This document shows, one piece after another, positions 52,438 through 61,597 of a stretch of 64,000 bases of DNA. This DNA is from Ruegeria arenilitoris (GTDB lineage: Bacteria; Pseudomonadota; Alphaproteobacteria; Rhodobacterales; Rhodobacteraceae), in assembly GCF_042675705.1 (NCBI RefSeq), contig NZ_JBHTJJ010000001.1. The stretch is one strand, 5' to 3'. Under the pieces are notes generated by a model. The model was not told the DNA's origin, made no database searches, and saw only the letters and a program-made list of their open reading frames with translations. The stretch's first letter is position 1. The number at the start of each line of letters is the position of its first letter. The translations under genes were made by a program, and so were the position numbers.

Positions 52438-53559
52438 TCAGCGCGGTGCGCCCTGCGACACCCGGCTGACCGTCCCCCCGCCAACCAACGCCTTGACCCC
52501 GGTGGTGCCGGGGCAAGAGGTCGGCATCCCCCGCGCAACGCGCACCGCCAGATAGGCAAAGGCCTGCGCCTCAAGCATGTCGCCATCCAGCCCTACGGCC
52601 TCGACCGGATCAACCGGGCAGTCCAGCGCCACGCGCAACATCTCCATCAAAACCGGGTTCTTGCGCCCGCCGCCGGTGACCAGCACACGCGCGGGCGATC
52701 TGGGGCAATGCTCCATCCCCTGCACCACCCCGGCGGCGCTCATGCCAGTCAGGGTGGCGACGGCGTCGGCGTCACTCAATTCCTTCACCAGGCCGATCAT
52801 TTCGGCGAAATCGTTGCGGTCCAGCGATTTGGGCGGCAGACGGTTGAAATACGGCTCGGCCAGGAACAGCTCCAGCGCTCCGGTCTCGACCGTGCCCTGC
52901 CGGGCCAGCGCGCCGTCGCGGTCCATCGGCAGGCCCAGCCGCGCCTGCACCAGATCGTCGATCGGCGCATTGGCCGGACCGGTGTCAAAGGCCAGCAGCG
53001 CACCGGGCGCCTCGGGTCCGTCAAAGGACGGGTCCACATAGGTCAGGTTGCCGACACCGCCCAAGTTCAGAAAGCACAAGGGCGCAGTGGCCCCGACATA
53101 TTTTGCGCAGGCAAAATGGAAGAACGGCGCCAGCGGCGCGCCCTCGCCGCCCATGGCCACGTCGTCGCTGCGGAAATCCCAGACCACGGGCACACCCAGC
53201 GCGACTGCCAGCCCCTCGCCATCGCCCACCTGCAACGTGCCCTTGCCGCGCGGCTCATGCGCAAGGGTCTGGCCGTGAAACCCGATCAGCTCCACGTCCT
53301 CGAATTCCGACAGCAGCTCGGCATGGGCGCGGGTCACCAGATCTTCGGCGGCGTGCACCTCGGGTCCGCTCCATTTGCCAAGCGCGGCGCGCAGCAGCTT
53401 GCGCTCGTCCTCGGTATAGGGCCGGTACGCGCTGTCGCCGAACCGCAAGATATGCCGCCCGTCGGTTTCCACCACCGCCGCGTCGACCCCATCGAGCGAG
53501 GTGCCCGACATGGCCCCCAGTGCCCGCACTGCCCCAACTTTGCCTCGGGCCTTATTCAT
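52438..53559 (-). CDS. anmK: Anhydro-N-acetylmuramic acid kinase
   Basis: Converts cell-wall-derived 1,6-anhydro-MurNAc to MurNAc 6-phosphate, a peptidoglycan recycling step. It has 373 residues. GAMSGTSLDGVDAAVVETDG near residue 15 is the family signature, GFHGQTLAHEP lies near residue 92, and VTGGGRKNPVLMEML is near 288. It is divergent from tyrS by 63 bases, a pairing seen across alphaproteobacteria. Confidence 0.95.
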   Translation of the reverse strand: MNKARGKVGAVRALGAMSGTSLDGVDAAVVETDGRHILRFGDSAYRPYTEDERKLLRAALGKWSGPEVHAAEDLVTRAHAELLSEFEDVELIGFHGQTLAHEPRGKGTLQVGDGEGLAVALGVPVVWDFRSDDVAMGGEGAPLAPFFHFACAKYVGATAPLCFLNLGGVGNLTYVDPSFDGPEAPGALLAFDTGPANAPIDDLVQARLGLPMDRDGALARQGTVETGALELFLAEPYFNRLPPKSLDRNDFAEMIGLVKELSDADAVATLTGMSAAGVVQGMEHCPRSPARVLVTGGGRKNPVLMEMLRVALDCPVDPVEAVGLDGDMLEAQAFAYLAVRVARGMPTSCPGTTGVKALVGGGTVSRVSQGAPR

Positions 53560-53622
53560 GGCCTTTTCCTTCCCTCGTTCGCCGCCTATAACGTGCCCCG
53601 CAATTCAACCCCGAGGCAAGAC

Positions 53623-54873
53623 ATGACGTATCACCCCAAATCGGATTTCATCGCCACGATGATCGAGCGCGGCTTTCTGGCCGACTGCACCGATTATCAG
53701 GGCCTTGACGATGCTCTGACAAGCGGGGTGCAGACAGCCTATATCGGGTATGACGCCACCGCCCAGTCCCTGCATGTCGGGCACCTGATGAACATCATGG
53801 TTCTGCGCTGGTTCCAGAAGCTGGGGCACAAGCCGATCACCCTGATGGGGGGCGGCACCACCAAGGTGGGCGATCCCTCTTTCCGCTCGGACGAACGCCC
53901 CTTGCTGGGCCCCGAGCAGATCGACGCCAACATCGCCGGCATGCAGAAGGTGTTCGACAAGTACCTGTCCTATGACGACAGCGACACCGGCGCGCTGATG
54001 CTGAACAATGCCGAATGGCTGGACGACCTGAACTATCTCGATTTCCTGCGGGACATCGGGCGGCATTTCTCGGTCAACCGGATGCTGTCTTTTGAATCGG
54101 TGAAATCGCGGCTGGACCGGGAACAATCCCTGTCGTTCCTCGAGTTCAACTACATGATCCTGCAGGCCTATGACTTTCTGGAGCTGAACCGTCGTTACAG
54201 CTGCATCCTGCAGATGGGTGGATCGGACCAGTGGGGCAACATCGTCAACGGCATCGACCTGACCCGACGCGTGCTGGATCATGAGATCTATGGCCTGACC
54301 ACGCCCCTGCTGACCACCAGCGACGGGCGCAAGATGGGCAAAAGCCAGGGCGGCGCCATCTGGCTGAACGGCGACATGCTGTCGCCTTACGAGTTCTGGC
54401 AGTTCTGGCGCAACACCACCGACGCCGATGTGGGCCGCTTCCTGAAGATCTTCACCGAGCTTCCCGTGGACGAATGCGACCGCATGGGCGCGCTGCAGGG
54501 GTCCGAGATCAACGAGGCCAAGATCCGTCTGGCCAACGAAGTCACGACCCTTCTGCACGGGGCCGAGGCCGCGGCCAAGGCCGAGGCCACCGCGCGCGAG
54601 GTGTTCGAGAAGGGCGGCGTGGGCGGCGACCTGCCCACCCTGACCCTGACCGCCGAGGATCTGGGCGACGGCATCTCGGTCGTGCAGCTGATCGTGAAGT
54701 CGGGCTTGGCGAAATCGGGCAAGGAGGCCAAGCGCCTGATTTCGGAAAACGGCGCCCGTCTGGACGACGCTCCGCTGACCGATGCGGGGCTGATGATCGA
54801 CGCGGCGGCCTTGTCCTCGCCCATCAAGCTGAGCGCGGGCAAGAAGCGGCACGCGCTGGTGCAGCTGGCCTGA
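53623..54873 (+). CDS. tyrS: Tyrosyl-tRNA synthetase
   Basis: Charges tRNA-Tyr. It has 416 residues, a class I synthetase. The HIGH-like motif is LHVGHLMN near residue 45, KMSKS-like KMGKSQGG near 232, and a C-terminal S4 RNA-binding domain (LAKSGKEAKRLISENGARLD) ends the protein. The ATG was chosen because the long frame upstream runs antisense to anmK. A strong terminator follows. Confidence 0.97.
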   Translation: MTYHPKSDFIATMIERGFLADCTDYQGLDDALTSGVQTAYIGYDATAQSLHVGHLMNIMVLRWFQKLGHKPITLMGGGTTKVGDPSFRSDERPLLGPEQIDANIAGMQKVFDKYLSYDDSDTGALMLNNAEWLDDLNYLDFLRDIGRHFSVNRMLSFESVKSRLDREQSLSFLEFNYMILQAYDFLELNRRYSCILQMGGSDQWGNIVNGIDLTRRVLDHEIYGLTTPLLTTSDGRKMGKSQGGAIWLNGDMLSPYEFWQFWRNTTDADVGRFLKIFTELPVDECDRMGALQGSEINEAKIRLANEVTTLLHGAEAAAKAEATAREVFEKGGVGGDLPTLTLTAEDLGDGISVVQLIVKSGLAKSGKEAKRLISENGARLDDAPLTDAGLMIDAAALSSPIKLSAGKKRHALVQLA

Positions 54874-54893
54874 ACCGCCTGACCCCGTACACG

Positions 54894-54919
54894 ACGGCCG
54901 CCTTCGGGCGGCCGTTTTT
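54894..54919 (+). terminator. Terminator of tyrS with TTCG tetraloop
   Basis: A nine-base perfect stem ACGGCCGCC/GGCGGCCGT closed by a TTCG tetraloop, followed by five T residues. Confidence 0.88.
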
Positions 54920-55621
54920 CTATCCGCGTTCGACCGAGCCCAGCGGCAGGTCCAGACCGGCCGGCGTCACGAACAGCTCGATCTGATCGCGCGACAGCGC
55001 CCAGTGATCGGCCGCCAACTGCCCTGCCGCCGCCTCGTCACGCGCCTCGATCGCGGCGATGATGGCGTCATGCTGGTCGCAGGCCAGATCGAGGCTTTCA
55101 CCCATCCCGGCCTGATCCGGGCGGTAGAAGGTCATGCCGATGCGCGCATGGTCGATCAGCAGCCGCTGAAACGACGGCAGCAGATAGACATTCGCCGCCA
55201 TCTCACCGGTGATTTCGTGGAACTGGTTGTTGGCCAGCGCGCGATCTTCGGCCGAGCCCGCCCGCAGGGTTTCCCGAAACGCCGCCTGCGCCGCCTTCAA
55301 CCGGTCGATCTGGTCGCCCGTGGCGTTCTGCGCCGCCAGCCGCAGCACCGCGCCATAGATCATCGGCGCCACCAGGAAGAAGTCGCGCAGCGTGGCGTAG
55401 GACATCTGCGACACCCGCGCGCCCCGGTTTTCTCGCAGTTCAAGATAGCCCAGCCCGGCCAGATGCCGGAACACTTCGCGCAGGGGCGTGCGCGACAGGC
55501 CGAACGCCTCGGACAGCTGCGCCTCGTCCAGGTCATCGCCGGGGCGCAGTTTCAGCGTCATCACCGCCGCTTTCAGATGCGCGGCCAGCGCCGCCTTGCG
55601 GCTTTTCGTGTCGTCTTTCAT
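54920..55621 (-). CDS. GntR-family regulator (FCD/VanR type)
   Basis: A 233-residue DNA-binding regulator. The winged helix is in residues 12-68 (LDEAQLSEAFGLSRTPLREVFRHLAGLGYLEL). The C-terminal all-helical FCD domain follows, with HEITGEMAANVYLLPSF near residue 125 and HDAIIAAIEARD near residue 185 as metal-binding positions. These regulators commonly sense organic acids. It is divergent from the AraC-type gene, and a TTGT-N2-ACAA palindrome lies between them. Confidence 0.9.
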   Translation of the reverse strand: MKDDTKSRKAALAAHLKAAVMTLKLRPGDDLDEAQLSEAFGLSRTPLREVFRHLAGLGYLELRENRGARVSQMSYATLRDFFLVAPMIYGAVLRLAAQNATGDQIDRLKAAQAAFRETLRAGSAEDRALANNQFHEITGEMAANVYLLPSFQRLLIDHARIGMTFYRPDQAGMGESLDLACDQHDAIIAAIEARDEAAAGQLAADHWALSRDQIELFVTPAGLDLPLGSVERG

Positions 55622-55692
55622 CCCCAACCTTCGCTTTGGTCGAATCGCGACACCCAGGATGTCGCCCCTGCTCTTGCCCGATAAAATGCACC

Positions 55693-55702
55693 TTGTACAC
55701 AA
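55693..55702. promoter_or_regulatory. Candidate GntR operator TTGT-N2-ACAA
   Basis: The palindrome TTGTACACAA lies 72-81 bases before the GntR start and 32-41 before the AraC-type start, so it could control both divergent genes. It fits the general TNGTNNNACNA form of FCD-type GntR sites. Confidence 0.45.
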
Positions 55703-55733
55703 TCAGCCTGACCGCCCGTGATAGACTGAGCGC

Positions 55734-56684
55734 ATGACCCGCCCGCAACACTTCTGTTTCATCCTCGTTCCAGAGTTCTCGCACCTGGCCTTCTCCTGCG
55801 CGGTCGAGCCGCTGCGGATCGCCAACTGGGTCAGCGGCGAGGAGCTGTACCGCTGGTCCTTCGCCTCGGAGGACGGCGCGCAGGCGGTGTGTTCGAACGG
55901 GTCCGTGACGCTGGTGCATGGCGGGCTGGCGGACCTGCCGAAATGCGACCAGATCTTCGTTTTGTCGGGCATCCACATGCGCGATCACGTCAGCCGCCCC
56001 CTGCTGGCCGCATTGCGCCGCGAACGGGCCCGCGTAACGGCCATCGGAGCGCTGTGTTCGGGCGCGTGGCTGCTGGCCGAGGCCGGGTTCCTGAACGGGA
56101 TGCAGGCGGCGATCCATTGGGAATATCACGACGCCTTCATGGAGGCCTTCCCGGACGTGAACCTGGTGCGCAGCGTCTTCGTGGCCGATGAAAAGCACAT
56201 GACCGCCTCGGGCGGTACCGCGACGGCCGACCTGATGCTGCACCTGATCGAGCGCGACCACGGGCAGGACCTGTCGATCGCGGTCGCCGACCAGATGGTT
56301 TATAACGCCGTGCGCAACGCGACCGCCGATCAGCGTGTGTCGCTGCAATCGCGCAACGGCATGCGCAACGCGCATCTGGCCAAGGCGATCCAGATCATGG
56401 CCGACCGCATCAACGACCCGATCTCGCCTGCGGTGATCGCCGAACAGATCGGCATCTCGACCCGCCAGCTGGAACGGTTGTTCGGCAAATACCTCAACGC
56501 CTCGCCCAAGAAATACTTCATGGAACTGCGGCTGGACCGCGCGCGCAACCTGTTGTTGCAGACCGAATCCTCGGTCACCGACGTAGCCTTTGCCTGCGGC
56601 TTCGAAAGCCCCGGCCATTTCTCACGCGTGTACCGCGCCGCCTTTGGCGTCACCCCGATGCAGCAGCGCAGCCGGCTGGACTGA
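55734..56684 (+). CDS. GATase1/AraC-type regulator (GlxA family)
   Basis: A 316-residue regulator of the same family as the carnitine regulator at 23 kb but clearly distinct. The N-terminal GATase1-like domain keeps a Cys in GALCSGAWLLAEAG near residue 105. The C-terminal AraC domain (ISPAVIAEQIGISTRQLERLFGKY, VTDVAFACGFESPGHFSRVYR) follows. Members regulate choline, betaine or amino-acid use. Its target is unknown, but the SDR gene downstream and the divergent GntR gene are candidates. Confidence 0.88.
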   Translation: MTRPQHFCFILVPEFSHLAFSCAVEPLRIANWVSGEELYRWSFASEDGAQAVCSNGSVTLVHGGLADLPKCDQIFVLSGIHMRDHVSRPLLAALRRERARVTAIGALCSGAWLLAEAGFLNGMQAAIHWEYHDAFMEAFPDVNLVRSVFVADEKHMTASGGTATADLMLHLIERDHGQDLSIAVADQMVYNAVRNATADQRVSLQSRNGMRNAHLAKAIQIMADRINDPISPAVIAEQIGISTRQLERLFGKYLNASPKKYFMELRLDRARNLLLQTESSVTDVAFACGFESPGHFSRVYRAAFGVTPMQQRSRLD

Positions 56685-56724
56685 GTCACTGCCGACTGGA
56701 CAGGACGGGTCATCTCGGACTATT

Positions 56725-56738
56725 TGAACGAACGTTCA
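56725..56738. promoter_or_regulatory. Palindromic operator candidate before the SDR gene
   Basis: TGAAC-gaac-GTTCA forms an inverted repeat, with a perfect GAACGTTC inside it, 23-36 bases before the SDR start. The form suggests a TetR-type regulator that is not encoded here. Confidence 0.4.
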
Positions 56739-56760
56739 GATCACTGGGGAGGAGCCCGCC

Positions 56761-57516
56761 ATGCAATTGTCCACCACCGCTGCCGTCATCACCGGCGGCG
56801 CCTCGGGCCTCGGAGAGGCCACCGCCCGTTACTTTGCCGAGAACGGCGCGCAGGTCACCATCCTCGACCGCGATGCCGAGCGTGGCGCGCAGGTCGCGGC
56901 CGAGATCGGCGGACATTTCGCCCAGACCGACGTGACGGACGAGAACTCGGTGGCTGCGGCCATTGCGCTGGCGATGGAGAAGATGGGCAAAATCACCGCC
57001 TGCGTGAACTGTGCCGGCATCGCTTATGGCATCAAGACCGTGGGCAAGGATGGCCCCCACCCGCTCGACGCCTTCCAGCGCACCATCGACATCAACCTCG
57101 TGGGCACCTTCAACGTGTCGCGTCTGGCCGCCGTCGAGATGGCCAAGAACGAGCCCGAGCCGGATGGCGCGCGCGGAGTGATCATCAACACCGCCTCGAT
57201 CGCGGCCTTCGACGGGCAAAAGGGTCAAGCGGCCTATGCGGCGTCCAAGGGCGGTGTCGTGGGCATGACCCTGCCGATGGCGCGCGATCTGGCCTCGACC
57301 GGGATCCGGGTGATGACCATTGCACCGGGCATCTTCATGACGCCGATGCTGGCCGGCCTGCCCGAAGAGGTGCAGCAGCAGCTGGCCGCCGACGTTCCGA
57401 ACCCCGCCCGCCTGGGCGACCCGCGCGAATATGGCCGGCTGGCCGGATTCATCGTCGAGATGGGTTACCTGAACGGCGAAGTCATCCGCATCGACGGCGC
57501 CCTGCGGATGCGCTGA
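56761..57516 (+). CDS. SDR, 3-hydroxy-2-methylbutyryl-CoA dehydrogenase type
   Basis: Likely oxidises a short branched 3-hydroxyacyl-CoA in isoleucine or fatty-acid breakdown. It has 251 residues. The cofactor motif TGGASGLGEA is near residue 10, NCAGIAYG near 85, NTASIAAFDGQ with the catalytic Ser near 142, and YAASKGG near 160. The insert around MAKNEPEPDGARG is typical of the HSD17B10/FadB2-like branch. GGGGAGG lies upstream of the ATG. The family call is firm; the exact substrate is inferred. Confidence 0.87.
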   Translation: MQLSTTAAVITGGASGLGEATARYFAENGAQVTILDRDAERGAQVAAEIGGHFAQTDVTDENSVAAAIALAMEKMGKITACVNCAGIAYGIKTVGKDGPHPLDAFQRTIDINLVGTFNVSRLAAVEMAKNEPEPDGARGVIINTASIAAFDGQKGQAAYAASKGGVVGMTLPMARDLASTGIRVMTIAPGIFMTPMLAGLPEEVQQQLAADVPNPARLGDPREYGRLAGFIVEMGYLNGEVIRIDGALRMR

Positions 57517-57532
57517 CCCTCACCGACGATTT

Positions 57533-57568
57533 CCGGCCCGGTCGATCTTCGTCCGGGCCGGCCATTTT
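57533..57568. terminator. Terminator between the SDR gene and uup
   Basis: A nine-base perfect stem CCGGCCCGG/CCGGGCCGG with an eleven-base loop, followed by CCATTTTCG, between two convergent genes. Confidence 0.7.
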
Positions 57569-57627
57569 CGTTTCGCACAAAACGGAAGACCTCCGTCCCG
57601 GGGCCGGTACAAAACAGACGAATTGGC

Positions 57628-59436
57628 TCAGCCCGCCTCGGCCTTCTCTTCCAGTTCCAGCCATTCCTCCTCGGCAGCGGCCAGCTTCTGCTGCCGCTCG
57701 ACAAGGGCCTCGGTTGCCTTCTGGAACTTCACCGGCTCGCGGGTGAACAGTTCGGGGTCCGACATCAGCTCCTCCAGCTTGGCGATCTCGGCTTCCAGCC
57801 GCGCGATCTCGGCGGGCAGTTTCTCGAGCCGGTGCTTTTCGGAAAAGGACAGGCCGGTTTTCGGCTTGGATTCTTGCTTGACCTTCGGCTTGTTCTCTTT
57901 TGTTTTCTCAGGCTTTTTCTCGGCCAGATCGCCGCGCTGCCCGACATAGTCCGACCAGCCGCCCGCATAGACGGTCGCGCGGCCGTTGCCCTCCATCGCG
58001 ATCGTGGTGGTCGCCACCCGATCCAGGAAATCCCGGTCGTGACTGACCAGCAGCACGGTGCCGTCATAGTCGTCCAGCAACTCCTGCAACAGGTCCAGCG
58101 TCTCGACATCCAGGTCGTTGGTCGGTTCGTCCAACACCAGCAGGTTCGACGGTTTCGCCATCAGCTTGGCCAGCAGCAACCGCGCTTTTTCGCCGCCCGA
58201 CAAGGACTTGACGGCCGCTCTTGCCTGCCGTTCGTCGAACAGGAATTCCTTGAGATAGCCGACCACATGCTTGGGCTGGCCGCGCACCATCACCTGATCG
58301 GCCTTGCCCGAGACGCGCATCTCGGGGTCGCCGGTCAGGCTGTCCCACAGGGTCATCTCGGGGTCCAGCTGCGCGCGGGTCTGGTCAAACACCGCGATTT
58401 CCAGATTGGCGCCCAGAGTCACCGACCCCTCGTCCGGCTCCACCTCGCCCAGCAGCATCTTCAGAACGGTGGTCTTGCCCACGCCATTCGGCCCGACAAA
58501 GGCCACCCGATCGCCGCGCTGTACCAGCAGGTCCAGGTTGCGCACGATGGGCGTGCCGTCGAACGCCTTGCTGACACCGCGGGCCTCGATCACCTTGCGC
58601 CCGGATTTCGGACCGGTCTCCAAGGACATGGCCGCCGAGCCCTGACGCTTGATCTGCGCCGCGCGTTCGGCCCGCAAGGCCTGCAAGGCGCGCACCCGGC
58701 CCTGGTTGCGCTTGCGGCGGGCGCTGATCCCTTCGACCGCCCAACGCGCCTCGGACTTGATCAGCCGGTCCAGCTTGTGGCGTTGCTGGTCTTCCTCTTC
58801 CCAGATCTTGTCGCGCCAGGCCTCGAAGGCCTCGAACCCCTGCTCCTGTCGGCGGACCACACCGCGGTCGATCCACAATGTCGCCCGGGTCAGCGCCCGC
58901 AGGAATGCGCGGTCATGCGAGATCAGGACAAAGGCCGCCCGCGTCGCGCCCAGTTCACGTTCGAGCCAGCCGATGGCCTCGATGTCAAGGTGGTTGGTCG
59001 GCTCATCAAGCAGCATCAGGTCGGGGGCCTCGGCCATCAACTTGGCCAGCGCCGCTCGCCGCCGTTCGCCGCCCGAGGCAGTCTGAACCGCGCGCGAGGG
59101 GTCGAATTTCAGCCCCTCCCCGGCGCGTTCCACCTTGTACAGCTCGCCGGGTTCCAGCCCGCTGGCCGCATAATCGCCCAGCGTGGCAAAGCCCTCCATC
59201 GTCGGGTCCTGCTCCATGTAACCCACGGATTTGCCGGGCGGCACGACAATGTCGCCCCGGTCCGGCTCGACCAGACCGGCCATGACCTTCATCAGGGTGG
59301 ATTTGCCCGAGCCGTTCCGCCCGACCAGCGCAACGCGGTCGCCGGGCTGAACCACCAGGTCAAGGTCGGAAAACACCGGCTCGCGCCCGAAGGTCAGCGA
59401 GATACCGGACATCTGCAACAAAGGAATACGTGCCAT
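57628..59436 (-). CDS. uup: ABC-F family ATPase Uup-like
   Basis: A cytoplasmic, soluble tandem ATPase that acts on ribosomes or DNA rather than in transport. It has 602 residues. The first half carries GRNGSGKST near residue 40 and ASGGERRRAAL near 120; the second half carries GPNGVGKTT near 325 and LSGGEKARLLL near 423. No membrane segments are present. The C-terminal 90 residues form a Lys/Glu-rich coiled coil with the DNA-binding tail of the Uup branch. Downstream it ends 60 bases from the terminator. Confidence 0.93.
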   Translation of the reverse strand: MARIPLLQMSGISLTFGREPVFSDLDLVVQPGDRVALVGRNGSGKSTLMKVMAGLVEPDRGDIVVPPGKSVGYMEQDPTMEGFATLGDYAASGLEPGELYKVERAGEGLKFDPSRAVQTASGGERRRAALAKLMAEAPDLMLLDEPTNHLDIEAIGWLERELGATRAAFVLISHDRAFLRALTRATLWIDRGVVRRQEQGFEAFEAWRDKIWEEEDQQRHKLDRLIKSEARWAVEGISARRKRNQGRVRALQALRAERAAQIKRQGSAAMSLETGPKSGRKVIEARGVSKAFDGTPIVRNLDLLVQRGDRVAFVGPNGVGKTTVLKMLLGEVEPDEGSVTLGANLEIAVFDQTRAQLDPEMTLWDSLTGDPEMRVSGKADQVMVRGQPKHVVGYLKEFLFDERQARAAVKSLSGGEKARLLLAKLMAKPSNLLVLDEPTNDLDVETLDLLQELLDDYDGTVLLVSHDRDFLDRVATTTIAMEGNGRATVYAGGWSDYVGQRGDLAEKKPEKTKENKPKVKQESKPKTGLSFSEKHRLEKLPAEIARLEAEIAKLEELMSDPELFTREPVKFQKATEALVERQQKLAAAEEEWLELEEKAEAG

Positions 59437-59505
59437 AAGCGCCAGCTAAACCGGCAGGCATTGGGCGTCAACGCCCCAACCTCACCTTTTGCCAGCAGCG
59501 CGGCT

Positions 59506-60246
59506 TCAGCCCGCGATCATCCGCAAGAGGCGTTTCCGCGCCGCGGGAATCGCGCCGATCTCGACACCGGTGAAGACATGCAGCGTGTTCAGCTGGCGGT
59601 CCACCACCGCATGATCGCTGACCCAACCGCCCATCATTAAATAGGTACGCAGCAACGGCGGCATTCGCAGCATGGCCTTTCTGGCATCCGGGCGCCGCCG
59701 CAGCCGCGCGGCAAAGCGGAACACGTCCGGCGCCTTGACCCGCGGCAACCAGCGTTTGGGCGCAAGGTGGCGATGTTTGAGCATCGCGAAGGCATCCAGG
59801 TATTCCGCAGTCTCAGTTCCTGCGAAGGACGAGCATCCAAACAGCAACTGGACCCCGTTGCGGTCGACAAAGGCCGTCATCGCGCCCCAGGCCACCCTCA
59901 GGATATCGGGGTCCGTCCAATCGGGATGGATGCAGAACCGCCCCATTTCCACCATGCGCCCATCAAAGCTCTTCAACGCGGAAAGGTCATAGAACTGGGC
60001 CGAATAACTGCGGCTGATTTCGCTGCCGCTGTCCATGACCAGCATCCGGAAACAGCAGACCAACTGGTCGCCTGCCTGCGAATCCTCGACCAGAACATGG
60101 GCGCAGGTAACGTCGAAGTCGTCCCGATCCGTCTCGGCTGTTCGGAATGCAAGTGTACGAAGATTCTGGGCCGCCCGCACGTCCTCGGGACACCGCGCCA
60201 GGCGCGCGCGGAAGCGGCCTTTGTCCAACAAAATATCATCGGCCAT
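59506..60246 (-). CDS. olsB: L-ornithine N-alpha-acyltransferase OlsB
   Basis: Makes lyso-ornithine lipid from ornithine and a 3-hydroxyacyl-ACP. It has 246 residues in the GNAT-like hemolysin-related fold: ARLARCPEDVRAAQNLRTLAF at residues 18-38, then VEMGRFCIHPDWTDPDILR near residue 98 and LLFGCSSFAGTE near residue 133. GGAGG eight bases before the ATG sets the start. Its usual partner olsA is not next to it. Confidence 0.9.
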   Translation of the reverse strand: MADDILLDKGRFRARLARCPEDVRAAQNLRTLAFRTAETDRDDFDVTCAHVLVEDSQAGDQLVCCFRMLVMDSGSEISRSYSAQFYDLSALKSFDGRMVEMGRFCIHPDWTDPDILRVAWGAMTAFVDRNGVQLLFGCSSFAGTETAEYLDAFAMLKHRHLAPKRWLPRVKAPDVFRFAARLRRRPDARKAMLRMPPLLRTYLMMGGWVSDHAVVDRQLNTLHVFTGVEIGAIPAARKRLLRMIAG

Positions 60247-60344
60247 GGTCGCATCCTCCACGGTTTCTCACCGATTGCGATCTGCCTGATCCCATGCACC
60301 AATAGTGTGACCGCCGTGTGAAGCTTTCAACCGGCGGCCGGAAA

Positions 60345-60818
60345 TTAGCTGGCCCCCGGGATGTTCGACGGGCTGAATTGGCCGATGTTGCCCAGCAGCT
60401 GCCGCAGGAAGCCTTTGTCCTGAACACTGGAGTCCGTCACACGGCGATCCAGCACGATGACATAGCCGTCTTCGAGACCGAATTTCTCGATATTGCGGAC
60501 GACGCCACGCTGGTCAAAGCTGATCGCCACCAATTCGCGCGAGACGACCTCGGGGCGTTTGGGGCCATAGTGGCGAACGCGCGACGCCACATAGTAGAAA
60601 CCCGAATCCTTCAACACACCTGACGAGCTGGGCGCGCCAGCCTTTTCCAGAACCGTGTCGCGGGTATCGACGCCAACCTTGATCTCGGCCAGCTCTTCCG
60701 GGGTGGGGATATAGCCGTGCTTCTTGTAGACCGGGGTACAGGCAACAGCGGTGGCCAGAACAAGCGTGCAGGCAACCGCCCTGGACGCCGGTTTCAGCCT
60801 GTTCAGTACTTTCAACAT
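60345..60818 (-). CDS. bamE: Outer membrane assembly lipoprotein BamE
   Basis: A subunit of the beta-barrel assembly machine. It has 157 residues. A signal ends in a TAVAC lipobox near residue 25. The BamE fold follows, with HGYIPTPEELAEIKVGVDTR near residue 33 and VRHYGPKRPEVVSRELVAISFDQRGVVRN near residue 82. GAGGG seven bases upstream sets the start. Divergent from the DUF177-rpmF run. Confidence 0.92.
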   Translation of the reverse strand: MLKVLNRLKPASRAVACTLVLATAVACTPVYKKHGYIPTPEELAEIKVGVDTRDTVLEKAGAPSSSGVLKDSGFYYVASRVRHYGPKRPEVVSRELVAISFDQRGVVRNIEKFGLEDGYVIVLDRRVTDSSVQDKGFLRQLLGNIGQFSPSNIPGAS

Positions 60819-60901
60819 GTTCACCCTCTTGCCTTGGTCCCTTGCGGCTTCTATCCGATTACAGAAACCCATGCCCCGGTTCAACACAGGAAAGGGTCAC
60901 A

Positions 60902-61438
60902 ATGTCCGACCTCTCAACATTGCGCGTCGCCGATCTGCCTCAAAACAGCCCGACCGCGTTCGAATTGCGCCCCCCTTCTCGGCAACTCGAGGAAATTCGT
61001 GATGCGTTGGGCCTGCTCGGGCTGCGCAAGCTGAGTTTTGTCGGCGAGCTGCGCGCGCAGGGCAAGCGTGATTGGGTGTTGACCGCCAAGCTGGGCGCGA
61101 CCGTCATTCAGCCCTGCGTGGTGACGCTGGACCCGGTCACGACCCGGATCGAGGCCCCGGTGCGGCGCGTTTTCATGGCCAATTTGACCGAACCGGACGA
61201 ACCCGAGTTCGAAATGCCCGAAGATGACGAGACCGAAGCCTTGGGCCCGGAAATCGATCTGGACCAGGTGATGCGCGAGGCACTGTCCCTTGCGTTGCCC
61301 CAATACCCCCGGAAAGACGGCGCACATCTGGGCGACGCGAACTATACCGAACCGGGCAAACAGGCGATGACCGACGAGGATGCCAAACCCTTTGCCGGGC
61401 TGGCGTCCCTGCGTGACGCACTTAAAAAAGACGAGTGA
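60902..61438 (+). CDS. DUF177 (YceD) domain protein
   Basis: A 178-residue protein of the YceD/DUF177 family, required for 23S rRNA handling or L32-linked ribosome assembly in some organisms. It has SFVGELRAQGKRDWVLTAKLGATVIQPCVVTLDPV near residues 50-85 and an acidic C-terminal half. The family is commonly encoded directly before rpmF, as here. The start is the ATG that begins MSDLSTLRVADLP. Confidence 0.88.
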   Translation: MSDLSTLRVADLPQNSPTAFELRPPSRQLEEIRDALGLLGLRKLSFVGELRAQGKRDWVLTAKLGATVIQPCVVTLDPVTTRIEAPVRRVFMANLTEPDEPEFEMPEDDETEALGPEIDLDQVMREALSLALPQYPRKDGAHLGDANYTEPGKQAMTDEDAKPFAGLASLRDALKKDE

Positions 61439-61482
61439 CAGGGGATCGATTTCCTGTCATAGCAGGCGCTCAGAAAAATCGC

Positions 61483-61510
61483 TTGAACATGTCGAGAATC
61501 GCAGTATTTT
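61483..61510 (+). promoter_or_regulatory. Predicted promoter of rpmF
   Basis: TTGAAC and TATTTT are spaced by 16 bases in the 205-base gap before rpmF. The implied leader is about 130 bases and contains a small hairpin (61598-61620). Confidence 0.4.
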
Positions 61511-61597
61511 CGCGCGCTCATCGGAATTTGGGTTGGACATCGCGGGGCTTGTTCCCTAAACGCACGTCACACCACGAGAAAACGAAGAATGAAACCC

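Noticed and set aside
57832..59640. A 602-codon open frame on the plus strand
   Set aside because: It is fully antisense to uup, which has all expected ABC motifs. Its translation shows no domain.
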